In this document: positions 7,837 to 15,991 of the stretch, piece by piece
Numbering within the stretch: the first letter of the stretch is position 1
How the letters are laid out: each line of letters starts with the position of its first letter
NCBI GenBank assembly: GCA_964639225.1
Contig: CAZXCK010000003.1
Coordinates: 24,916-88,915 of the forward strand
Source of the DNA: CAZXCK01 sp964639225
Lineage (GTDB): Bacteria > Chloroflexota > Anaerolineae > Aggregatilineales > Phototrophicaceae
DNA length: 64,000 bases
Direction of reading: 5' to 3'
Notes under the pieces: model-generated
What the model was told of the DNA's origin: nothing
Databases searched by the model: none
Seen by the model: the letters and a program-made list of their open reading frames with translations, nothing else
Made by a program: the position numbers and the translations under genes

Positions 7837-9369
7837 ATGAGCGGCTATGATGACCTGAACCAGCATATCAACGAGATTAACGACATCCTCAATACGATTA
7901 ACATCCTCAACTGGGACGCGCGCACCCAGATGCCCCCCGGCGGGGCCGAAACACGCGGTCATCAGCTTGCCACGCTGTCCAAACTGGCGCAGGAGCGCTT
8001 CGTCAGCGACACGACCGCGCGCCTGCTCGACGCCGCCGAGGCGGAGATCAGCGGCGAGAACCCGGACTCGTATCGCGTGCGCAGTGTGCGGCAGGTGCGC
8101 CAGTATTACGAGATCGCCCGGCGCATCCCGGCGGACCTGATGAGCCGTAAAGCGGTGCTCAGCCCCACGTCGGAGCATGTGTGGGCCGAAGCCCGCCGCA
8201 CCAATAATTTCTCGCTGTTCGCACCCTACCTGCAAAAGATGCTGGACATCGCCCGCGAACTGGCCGACGCCGTCGGTTATGAGGAGCATCCGTTCGACGC
8301 GCTGGTGTTCGAGTACGAACCGAGCATGACCGCCGCCAGGCTGCGCGTGCTGTTCGACGATCTCAAGGCGGGCGTGCTGCCGCTGCTGCAGCGCATCGTT
8401 GCCAACGACCGCCCACTGGAGCGCGACCTGTGGCAGTTCGAGTATCCGCTGGATAAGCAGCGCGCCTTCGGTCTGGAGATGGTTCAGAAAGTCGGCTATG
8501 ACCTGAACCGGGGCCGGTTAGATATCGCCACACATCCGTTTGAAATCTCGTTCACGCGCAACGACGTACGCATCACCACGCGCTACGACTCGCACTACTT
8601 CCCGATGGCGCTCTACGGTACGCTGCACGAGGCCGGTCATGGCATGTACGAGCAGAACATCTCCCCGGAACTGACGCGCACCGCCCTGGCGACCGACTTC
8701 CTGGGACAGTACGCGGTCGGTGGCACCAGTTACGGCGCGCACGAGTCGTCGTCGCGGCTGTGGGAAAACCAGATCGGACGCAGCCGCGAGTTCTGGGAGC
8801 TGCATATGGAGCGCGCCCGCGAGTTCTTCCCCGATCAGTTGATGGGTGTCGAACCCGACCTGATGTACCGCGCCGTGAACCGAGTCGAGCCGAGCCTGAT
8901 CCGCGTCGAGGCCGACGAGGTGACGTACAACCTGCACATCATGGTGCGCGTGGAAATCGAGATGGCACTGCTGGAAGGCAAACTAAGCGTCAGCGATCTG
9001 CCGGAATACTGGAACAGCAAGATGCAGGAATACCTGGGCGTCACCCCGCCAGATGATTCCCAGGGCGTGTTGCAGGATATCCACTGGTCTGGCGGCGGTT
9101 TTGGCTCGTTCCCCGGCTACACCGTCGGCAACGTGATGTCGGCGCAGTTCCTGGAAGCCGCCCACCGTGATGTCGACGGTCTGGACGCCGCCCTCGCCAG
9201 TGGCGATTACGCGCCGCTGCTGGGCTGGCTCACCGAGAACGTCTACCAGCACGGACGCGCTTACAACGCCAGCGAACTGCTGCTGCGCAGCACCGGCAGC
9301 GATCTGCATGTGAAGCCGTACCTGGCCTATCTGGAATCCAAGTACACCGATCTGTACCAACTGACATAG
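7837..9369 (+). CDS. M32 family thermostable carboxypeptidase (Taq-like)
   Basis: 510 aa, full length for the carboxypeptidase Taq family. The zinc motif HEAGH lies at residues 264-268 (YGTLHEAGHGMYEQ), with the family sequences NILNWDARTQMPPGG at the N-terminus and FSFTR/GTSYGAHESSSRLWEN around it. It removes C-terminal residues from peptides in the cytoplasm. Preceded by ACAGGAG. It closes the left-hand operon and is followed 16 bp later by a strong intrinsic terminator. A second carboxypeptidase (M14) earlier in the operon suggests the substrate is a peptide or peptide-derived compound. Confidence 0.93.
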   Translation: MSGYDDLNQHINEINDILNTINILNWDARTQMPPGGAETRGHQLATLSKLAQERFVSDTTARLLDAAEAEISGENPDSYRVRSVRQVRQYYEIARRIPADLMSRKAVLSPTSEHVWAEARRTNNFSLFAPYLQKMLDIARELADAVGYEEHPFDALVFEYEPSMTAARLRVLFDDLKAGVLPLLQRIVANDRPLERDLWQFEYPLDKQRAFGLEMVQKVGYDLNRGRLDIATHPFEISFTRNDVRITTRYDSHYFPMALYGTLHEAGHGMYEQNISPELTRTALATDFLGQYAVGGTSYGAHESSSRLWENQIGRSREFWELHMERAREFFPDQLMGVEPDLMYRAVNRVEPSLIRVEADEVTYNLHIMVRVEIEMALLEGKLSVSDLPEYWNSKMQEYLGVTPPDDSQGVLQDIHWSGGGFGSFPGYTVGNVMSAQFLEAAHRDVDGLDAALASGDYAPLLGWLTENVYQHGRAYNASELLLRSTGSDLHVKPYLAYLESKYTDLYQLT

Positions 9370-9385
9370 CAACGGTCCATTAGTG

Positions 9386-9416
9386 CTGCCGGGGTGAAGT
9401 CATCCCGGCAGTTTTT
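9386..9416 (+). terminator. Intrinsic terminator of the amidohydrolase operon
   Basis: Perfect 8-bp stem CTGCCGGG/CCCGGCAG (9386-9393 with 9404-9411) with a 10-nt loop, followed by TTTTTG. It separates the eight-gene operon from the next SDR gene. Confidence 0.9.
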
Positions 9417-9442
9417 GTTTACACATCAGGCGAGTCGAACGC

Positions 9443-10210
9443 ATGAACATCAGATTTGACAAGCAGAAGGTAATCGTAACGGGGGCCGCGCACGGCTTCG
9501 GGCGGGCGCTGTGCGTCGAGTTTGCGCGGCTGGGGGCGCAGGTGTGGGGCTGCGATATTCTGCCAGACGAACTGGCTGAAACACGCCAGTTATGTGTGGA
9601 AGCCGGGGGCGTGTGTGAAGTTCGCACGGTTGACATCACACAAGTGGAAGCGGTGCGGGCCTTCGTCGATGAGGCTAACAGCGTCGAGCCGCCAGTGACC
9701 GTGCTGGTCAACAACGCGGGCGGCGTGCTAGGTCAGGTGGGGCGTCCGATCGAAGACGTGCCACCAGCGGACTGGCAGGCCATCTTTGACGTGAATGTGA
9801 GCGGGGCGTTTTACATGTGCCAGGGGGTCGTGCCGGGCATGAAAGCGGCGCGCCGGGGGCGCATAATCAACATCGCCAGCGGAGCCGGGCTGGGCGTGAG
9901 CCTGACCGGTATCCAGGCTTACGCCTCGTCGAAGGCGGCGCTGGTCAACCTGACGCGGCAGCTCGGCCACGAGTTAGGCGCGTGGGGCATCACCGTCAAT
10001 TGTATCGCGCCGGGCTTTGTGCGCTCTAACCCCAACACCGAAAAGCAGTGGCAGTCCTACGGCGAAGAAGGTCAGCGCCAGCTTGTGGAGCGCATCGCGC
10101 TCAAACGGCTGGGCACAGCGGAAGATATCGCCTATGGCACGCTCTTCTTCGCGTCAGACTACGCCGGCTGGATCACCGGGCAGGTGCTGTCGATCGACGG
10201 CGGCAAGTGA
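9443..10210 (+). CDS. SDR family NAD(P)-dependent oxidoreductase
   Basis: 255 aa classical short-chain dehydrogenase/reductase. It has the cofactor motif TGAAHGFG near residue 13, NNAGG near residue 92, catalytic Ser in NIASGAG, YASSK (Tyr-x-x-x-Lys) and C-terminal ITGQVLSIDGGK. Unlike the SDR at 6272 the catalytic triad is complete. It lies after the operon terminator, so it is probably its own unit, and converges on the gene at 10241 with a 30-bp gap. The substrate is unknown; family roles include sugar, polyol or 3-oxoacyl reduction. Confidence 0.9.
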   Translation: MNIRFDKQKVIVTGAAHGFGRALCVEFARLGAQVWGCDILPDELAETRQLCVEAGGVCEVRTVDITQVEAVRAFVDEANSVEPPVTVLVNNAGGVLGQVGRPIEDVPPADWQAIFDVNVSGAFYMCQGVVPGMKAARRGRIINIASGAGLGVSLTGIQAYASSKAALVNLTRQLGHELGAWGITVNCIAPGFVRSNPNTEKQWQSYGEEGQRQLVERIALKRLGTAEDIAYGTLFFASDYAGWITGQVLSIDGGK

Positions 10211-10240
10211 ACAGCATTCACCAGCAGCCATCCAGGACAT

Positions 10241-11713
10241 TCAGTTCCGGGGATTGGTGCCCGTGTTTTCGGAGAGCGCCACAACCCGGTCGATCATCCG
10301 GTCGAAGATGAATTTGTGCAGGATATAGACACTGTACCAGTAGACGTAACCAGCCAGTCCGTGTGGCGCGAAGTAAGCGGTCTGCACCAGTTGGCAACCG
10401 CCATCTTCGCCGGTCTCAACTTCGAATTGCAGCCAGCCCTTGCCGGGCAGTTTCATCTCGGCGCGCAGCCGGAGCAGTTGCTCCGGTTCGATGGCCTCGA
10501 CACGCCAGAAATCGACCGCGTCGCCGATGCGCAGCGTCTCGCGCTGGGGCCGTCCGCGCCGGTAGCCGGGACCGCCGACCACACGATCCAACCAGCCCCG
10601 AATCCGCCACAGAAAATTCAGATAGAGCCAGCCGGTATCTCCCCCCAGCGACGTAAACGCCCGGAACACATCGGCAGGCGACGCCTGAACCGGGCGCACT
10701 CGCCGTTCGATGAGCATACCGCGTTCCTCAACAAACGTATAAGGTTCGTCGCGTTCCCAGGTAGCCGCCATCGAGTCCGTCCACGAGGTTTCGACCTGCT
10801 GCGCATCCAGTTCGTCCAGCGCCTCGTCCAGCGCCTCGCGAAAACTCATCGGGCGCACTTCAGCGAACAGTTTTGTGGCCGTGTCATGGGTGACGATCAT
10901 CTCATTACGCAGTCCCTCGACCAGTGGCCGCACCAGATTCGCCGAAACAGGCGTAACCATATGTACCCAGTAAGACGAAAGGCGCGGCGTCAGTACGGGC
11001 ACCGGCACGATAAACCGCCGCAGTCCGCGCGCGCGGGCATAGGCCATCAGCATATCCCGGTAGGCCAGTACATCCGCGCCGCCGATCTCAACAATCTGCC
11101 CGGCCACACCGGCACGGTTGATCGCCGCTGTCAGATAATCGAGCACATCACGGATGGCGATGGGCTGCGACCGGGTGTAGAGCCAGCGTGGCGCGATCAT
11201 CACCGGCAGGCGCTCGGTGAGGTTGCGCACAATCTCGAACGACAGACTGCCAGAACCGACCACCATCGCCGCACGGAACTCGGTCACGCCGCTGTGATGC
11301 TCGCGCAGCGTATCGCCGACCTGCTGCCGTGACGACAGGTGTTTCGAGAGTCCGTCGGGTGCATGGCCCAGTCCGCCCAGGTAGATAATCTGGCGCACAC
11401 CGGCGCGTGCCGCCGCCTGGGCGAAGTTGCGCGCCGCGCGGTGGTCGCGCTCGGCGAATTCGCCGGCATCGTCCATACTGTGGATAAGATAATAGGCCAC
11501 ATCGACGCCATCCAGAATGGCGGGCAGACTGTCCGGGTCGAGTACATCGCCCTGGCCCATCTCGACATCGGCCAGCCACGTCCGCCCGCGCAGGTGCGCC
11601 TTGTCGCGGGTCATCACGCGCACATGATGACCCGCGTCCAGCAGCGGGTGGATCAGTCGCCCGCCGATGTAACCTGTCGCGCCGGTTACCAGAATGTTCT
11701 GTGTGTCGGTCAT
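10241..11713 (-). CDS. NAD(P)-binding epimerase-like protein with C-terminal DUF2867
   Basis: About 490 aa from the ATG at 11713; an upstream in-frame TTG at 11737 is possible but adds only eight residues. The N-terminal half is an atypical SDR (NILVTGATGYIGGRL, YYLIHSMDDAG, FRAAMVVGSGS) of the NmrA/NDUFA9-like group. The C-terminal ~150 residues match the DUF2867 pattern (ERRVRPVQASPADVFRAF, GDAVDFWRVE). The combination is common in bacteria, and its biochemical role is unsettled; a link to quinone or membrane-lipid reduction is sometimes assumed. It is transcribed away from the amylase gene at 11913, with which it shares a 200-bp intergenic region. Confidence 0.87.
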   Translation of the reverse strand: MTDTQNILVTGATGYIGGRLIHPLLDAGHHVRVMTRDKAHLRGRTWLADVEMGQGDVLDPDSLPAILDGVDVAYYLIHSMDDAGEFAERDHRAARNFAQAAARAGVRQIIYLGGLGHAPDGLSKHLSSRQQVGDTLREHHSGVTEFRAAMVVGSGSLSFEIVRNLTERLPVMIAPRWLYTRSQPIAIRDVLDYLTAAINRAGVAGQIVEIGGADVLAYRDMLMAYARARGLRRFIVPVPVLTPRLSSYWVHMVTPVSANLVRPLVEGLRNEMIVTHDTATKLFAEVRPMSFREALDEALDELDAQQVETSWTDSMAATWERDEPYTFVEERGMLIERRVRPVQASPADVFRAFTSLGGDTGWLYLNFLWRIRGWLDRVVGGPGYRRGRPQRETLRIGDAVDFWRVEAIEPEQLLRLRAEMKLPGKGWLQFEVETGEDGGCQLVQTAYFAPHGLAGYVYWYSVYILHKFIFDRMIDRVVALSENTGTNPRN

Positions 11714-11846
11714 CGTTGTACAGTCCTGTCGATTCAACGGGCGGAAACAGGTTCGATTGTAAACCAGGCCCGCCTATCCGTACAGCAAACCAGCAACACC
11801 CTCAGCGGACAATCATCCGCCAGCGCCCAATGGACCGGTTTCACAC

Positions 11847-11874
11847 TTTCGCCCGCGCGCAAATGCACTACAAT
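11847..11874 (+). promoter_or_regulatory. Candidate promoter of the secreted amylase gene
   Basis: A -35-like TTTCGC (11847-11852) is spaced 16 bp from a -10-like TACAAT (11869-11874), 39 bp upstream of the chosen ATG. No clear LacI-type palindrome is seen in the 11.71-11.91 kb spacer. Confidence 0.35.
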
Positions 11875-11912
11875 CAGGTTGGATGCAAACTTTAATTAGG
11901 AGCTTTCAATCC

Positions 11913-14900
11913 ATGCAAAAACTGTCTTTCAGACGGATACTTCTGACCCTGTTGCTGCTGTTGTTGCTGGCGGTGCCGCTGGCCGGTTCTGGTGCCCAGG
12001 ATGACAGCCTAAACGCCGGGGCGCTGCTCCACGACAGCCGCAGCGATCTGTATCGGCTGCCGGGCGGCGCGGTACCTTTCGGCACCGAGATCACGCTGCG
12101 CTTCCGCAGCGCCGCCGACGACCTGGACGCAGTTAACGTCCGTGTCTATGACATGACACAACAGGCGCAGTCCATTCTGCCGATGCAGGTCGTCAACACC
12201 ACAGCCGAGGGTTTCGACCTGTGGGAGACGACACTCCAGGCTGGCGATGTGGGCACCATCCTGTATTACCGCTTCATTCTTCAGCGTGGCAGCGAGACGC
12301 TGTTCTACGAGGACGACACCATCGACGCTGACGGCGGCTATGTCGAAATCCGTAAAGGCGGCACGGGCCAGCTCTACAGCGAAAGCGTGGACGCCAGCTA
12401 CCAGATCGCCGTTTACGATCCCGAATTCTACACACCGGAATGGTTCCGCAACGGTATCATCTACCAGATTTTCCCCGACCGCTTCCGTGATGGCGACCCA
12501 AGCAACAACCCCGCCGACGGCGACGAAGTGTTCTACGGCGATTACCCGCTGATCTTCAACGATGTGTGGAACGCGCCAATGGTCGATGGCCGCGAGACGC
12601 TGGCTCCCAACGGCTTCGGCTACTGGAACAGTGACTTTTACGGCGGCGACCTGGCTGGCATCACCGAAAAGCTGGACTACATCGCTGACCTGGGTGTGAC
12701 CGGCCTTTACCTCAACCCGATCTTCCTGGCGCGTTCCAACCATCGCTACGACACGGTCGATTTCCTGGAGATCGACCCCATGCTGGGCACGCTGGAAGAT
12801 TTTCAGGAGTTGGTCACCGAGGCTGACGCGCGCGGCATGAATGTCATCCTGGACGGCGTATTCAACCACATGTCCAGCGACAGCCCCAACTTTGACCGTT
12901 ACGGACGCTTCCCGGACTCGCTGGGCGCATGTGAAAGCGTCGATTCGGAGTTCCGCAACTGGTTCTATTTCCGCGAGCCACGCGGCACCGAACCCGCTCC
13001 ATGTGAGGGCGAAGACGGCCCCATCTACTATGACTCGTGGTTTGGCTTTGACAGCATCCCGCGCATCAACAACGAAATCTTCGCCACCCGCGCTTACTTT
13101 ATTCGCGGACCTGAAAGCGTGACCCGCACCTGGGGCCGCGAGGGCATCGGCGGCTGGCGACTGGACGTCGCCGGCGACATTGACGATGGCCGCGACCCGG
13201 GCAACACCTACTGGGAGTCGTTCCGGGTGGTGGTGCGCAACGAGAACCCGGAAGGCGTCATCATCGGCGAGGAATGGCACGACGCCAGCCCCTGGCTGCT
13301 GGGCGACGAATGGGACTCCACCATGAACTATCGCCTGCGCCGCGCCCTCATCGGGCTGGTGCGCCAGACCAGCTTCATCGACAACGACGGTGCCATTCCG
13401 GCGCTGGACCCGGCGCGCTTCGTCGAGGTGCTGGCCGCCATCGAAGAGGACTACCCGCCGCAGGCTTACCATGCCATGATGAATCTGGTGGGCAGCCACG
13501 ACAATTCGCGCATCTTCTGGGTGCTGAACAACAACGTCGATCAACTACGGCTGATCGCCCTGCTTCAGTATGCTCTGCCAGGCGCGCCCACCGTCTACTA
13601 CGGCGACGAGATCGCCATCGACGCCCCCAGCAAGCTGGACGGCTCCGTCTGGCAGGACGACCCCTACAACCGTGCGCCGTATCCCTGGGCGGATACCGAA
13701 GGCGACTACTACCCGCCGCCCAACGAGGACGTGCTGGCCTTCTACCAGACACTGGGCGAGATGCGCCACACCAATCCAGCCCTGCGCGAAGGTGAGATGG
13801 TTAACCTGTATACCGGCGGCAGTGACGGCCTGTACGCCTTCCTGCGTCTGGACGCCGATGCCGGTAACGCGGCGCTGATTGTCGCCAACACCAGCGACAG
13901 CCCACAGATGATCGAGCTGATGACTGGTCCGCTGCTGCCCGATGGCATTGCGCTGCAACCTGTCTTTGACGGCGAACCGATCACCATCGATCCAGCCGCG
14001 CCATTTACGCTGGAACTGGAACCGTTCGGCGCGAATGTGTGGACTTACAGCGGCAGCCCCGACGATTTCGACACGCCCACCGCACCACAGTCTATCGAAG
14101 CGAGTGGACAGCCCGGAACCGTCAATCTGAGCTGGGACGCGGTGGACAGCGCCGCTGGTTACACCATCTATGCCAGCCCGGTAGCAGCCGGTGGATTTTC
14201 CCCAGTAGCCGACGTCGACGCCGGTGACACGACCACATTCACCCTGACCGACGTCGATAACGGCTTCCCCATGTTCTATGCGGTAGCCGCACACGGTGAG
14301 CGCGGTCTGGTCGGCCCGATGAGCGAACCGGCACAAGCGACTCCGTCCTATCCGATTGACAGCGCCGCTTATGCCGCCGACTTCCCCGCCGAGCAGACCA
14401 TCACGCTGGCTTATGGCGTGTCGGTCGATGTGCTGGCAACGGTCGCCATCGACGACGTGACCGGCAGCGGCGATGTCGTGCCCGGCGTTCTGGCGCAAGC
14501 GGCGCTGGCAACCGATGCTGATGCCATCGACTGGCAGCCGATGACCTACAGCGGCGTTGAGGACGGGGCCGATGTCTACAGCGCGGAGCTGTTCCCACTT
14601 GAACCGGGCGAGTATCGCCTGCTGGCGCGTTTCAGCACGGACGCCGCTGAGACGTGGCTGCAGGCTGCCGACTTCGACGACGCGCCGCTACTGGTCGTCG
14701 AGTCCGCCGAGGACGCCGAAGCGCCACCAGCGCCCACCGGCCTGACAGTCGTGCGCGCGTCAATCACCGGCGTCGAGCTGGCCTGGGAAGCAGTCGAGGC
14801 TGATGACCTGGCCGCCTATCGCATCACGCGCACCAACCAGGACAACCAGACCATCATCCTGGCCGAACTCGCGCCGGATGCGACGACTTACTTCGACCGT

Positions 14901-15359
14901 TCGGTGACGCAGGGCAGCAGCTATCGTTACAGCGTAACCGCCATCGACCAGGCGCTGAACGCATCCGAGGCGGCCCGTACTGGCTCCGTCAGCGCAGACC
15001 GCGCGCTGCTGCCAGTGACTTTCCTGGTCAACGTGCCAGATTACACCACCGACACACTGTACATGGCTGGCGACTTCGGCGCGGCGGACCTGCCCCACTG
15101 GGACCCTGCCGGTATCGTGCTGGAACCAGTCGGTGAGAACCAGTGGGCTGTAACCATCGAGTTCCCGGAAGGCGCGAGCATGCTGTACAAGTTTACGCGC
15201 GGCAACTGGGAAACTGTCGAGAAAGGCAGCGACTGTGAAGAGATCGACAACCGTACCCTGAGCGTGGGCCTGGACAGCCTGGGCGAACGCTCGGCGGATG
15301 GCACGTTCGTCGTCGAACACACCATCGCCAAATGGCGCGACCTGGACAACTGTCCATAA
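11913..15359 (+). CDS. Secreted multidomain GH13 alpha-amylase/pullulanase-type enzyme with CBM20-like C-terminus
   Basis: 1148 aa from the ATG at 11913, preceded by TAGGAG; an ATG 30 bp earlier lacks a ribosome site. Order: signal peptide (residues 1-30, hydrophobic Leu run), beta-sandwich N-domain (~35-140), GH13 barrel (~170-640), two fibronectin-III-like modules (~730-815 and ~950-1030) with an intervening beta domain, and a C-terminal starch-binding CBM20-like domain (FLVNVPDYTTDTLYMAGDF, YKFTRGNWETVEKG). GH13 catalytic residues are D418 (WRLDVAG), E453 (IGEEWH) and H529-D530 (GSHDN); DGVFNH is region I. It degrades external starch or glycogen-type glucans and feeds the MalEFG importer encoded next. 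Exact linkage specificity is not readable. Confidence 0.93.
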   Translation: MQKLSFRRILLTLLLLLLLAVPLAGSGAQDDSLNAGALLHDSRSDLYRLPGGAVPFGTEITLRFRSAADDLDAVNVRVYDMTQQAQSILPMQVVNTTAEGFDLWETTLQAGDVGTILYYRFILQRGSETLFYEDDTIDADGGYVEIRKGGTGQLYSESVDASYQIAVYDPEFYTPEWFRNGIIYQIFPDRFRDGDPSNNPADGDEVFYGDYPLIFNDVWNAPMVDGRETLAPNGFGYWNSDFYGGDLAGITEKLDYIADLGVTGLYLNPIFLARSNHRYDTVDFLEIDPMLGTLEDFQELVTEADARGMNVILDGVFNHMSSDSPNFDRYGRFPDSLGACESVDSEFRNWFYFREPRGTEPAPCEGEDGPIYYDSWFGFDSIPRINNEIFATRAYFIRGPESVTRTWGREGIGGWRLDVAGDIDDGRDPGNTYWESFRVVVRNENPEGVIIGEEWHDASPWLLGDEWDSTMNYRLRRALIGLVRQTSFIDNDGAIPALDPARFVEVLAAIEEDYPPQAYHAMMNLVGSHDNSRIFWVLNNNVDQLRLIALLQYALPGAPTVYYGDEIAIDAPSKLDGSVWQDDPYNRAPYPWADTEGDYYPPPNEDVLAFYQTLGEMRHTNPALREGEMVNLYTGGSDGLYAFLRLDADAGNAALIVANTSDSPQMIELMTGPLLPDGIALQPVFDGEPITIDPAAPFTLELEPFGANVWTYSGSPDDFDTPTAPQSIEASGQPGTVNLSWDAVDSAAGYTIYASPVAAGGFSPVADVDAGDTTTFTLTDVDNGFPMFYAVAAHGERGLVGPMSEPAQATPSYPIDSAAYAADFPAEQTITLAYGVSVDVLATVAIDDVTGSGDVVPGVLAQAALATDADAIDWQPMTYSGVEDGADVYSAELFPLEPGEYRLLARFSTDAAETWLQAADFDDAPLLVVESAEDAEAPPAPTGLTVVRASITGVELAWEAVEADDLAAYRITRTNQDNQTIILAELAPDATTYFDRSVTQGSSYRYSVTAIDQALNASEAARTGSVSADRALLPVTFLVNVPDYTTDTLYMAGDFGAADLPHWDPAGIVLEPVGENQWAVTIEFPEGASMLYKFTRGNWETVEKGSDCEEIDNRTLSVGLDSLGERSADGTFVVEHTIAKWRDLDNCP

Positions 15360-15375
15360 AGCCAGACTGTTGAAA

Positions 15376-15408
15376 CGGCAGGGGGCGTGTAACCCGGCGT
15401 CCTCTGCC
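15376..15408 (+). terminator. Hairpin after the amylase gene, no T-tract
   Basis: An 11-bp stem including two G-U pairs (15377-15387 with 15398-15408) lies 18 bp after the amylase stop. It lacks a following T run, so it is more likely an mRNA-end stabiliser or weak terminator. Confidence 0.4.
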
Positions 15409-15447
15409 ACCGCTTAATCTGGACCTGAAATCAGGAGCCAAATCATC

Positions 15448-15828
15448 TTGAACACGAAGATTCGTCCGAAGAACATCACCCTGAACAAAACCGAGTCTTA
15501 CCTGGAGATCACCTGGCAGGATGACGTTGTATGCCGATACCCGCTGTCGAACCTGCGCGAGGCGTGCCCATGTGTCGAGTGCCGGGGCGGCCATCAGTAT
15601 ATGACGGCAGAATATGACCCGGATGACATTCTACAGCTCACCCCGGCCCGCTCGTACAAAATCGAAGATTTGCAGATGGTCGGCAACTACGCGCTGCAGC
15701 CCTTCTGGGATGACGGTCACCATACCGGTATGTACACCTGGGAATACCTGCGCAAGCTGTGCCCTTCACCGAGGCCAGAAAAGCCCGAAACGCCAGCCGG
15801 TGAAGACGCAAATGTACAGAATGATTAG
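15448..15828 (+). CDS. DUF971 (gamma-butyrobetaine hydroxylase-like N-terminal domain) protein
   Basis: 126 aa. The DUF971 core is clear: LEITWQDDVVCRYPLSNLR, then a Cys-rich segment (ACPCVECRGG), and IEDLQMVGNYALQPFWDDGH before a YTWEYLRKLC end. DUF971 occurs alone or beside Fe-S cluster factors and as the N-domain of gamma-butyrobetaine dioxygenases; a metal-binding role has been proposed. The start is TTG at 15448, chosen because AGGAG lies 10 bp upstream. It sits between the amylase and malE, but no functional link to starch use is evident. Confidence 0.87.
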   Translation: MNTKIRPKNITLNKTESYLEITWQDDVVCRYPLSNLREACPCVECRGGHQYMTAEYDPDDILQLTPARSYKIEDLQMVGNYALQPFWDDGHHTGMYTWEYLRKLCPSPRPEKPETPAGEDANVQND

Positions 15829-15904
15829 GACAAGTTCGTACAGTCTGCCCAACCATCTTTCTCATTTGCGCGGCTGTGAGCGTGGTGCTACACTGAGATT
15901 TGGC

Positions 15905-15910
15905 TATAAT
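15905..15910 (+). promoter_or_regulatory. malE: Candidate -10 element for malE
   Basis: A perfect TATAAT at 15905-15910 lies 82 bp before the malE ATG, with no convincing -35 at the usual spacing, which would fit an activator-dependent promoter. The leader between them is A/T-richer than its surroundings and ends in AAAGGATG upstream of the start. Confidence 0.4.
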
Positions 15911-15991
15911 ATGCGTGTCGATTGGTTCACAATTGACGTAAACGCATATATTGCAAAAAACCTGAAGTGTTCTGAAAGGATGAAGTAACAT

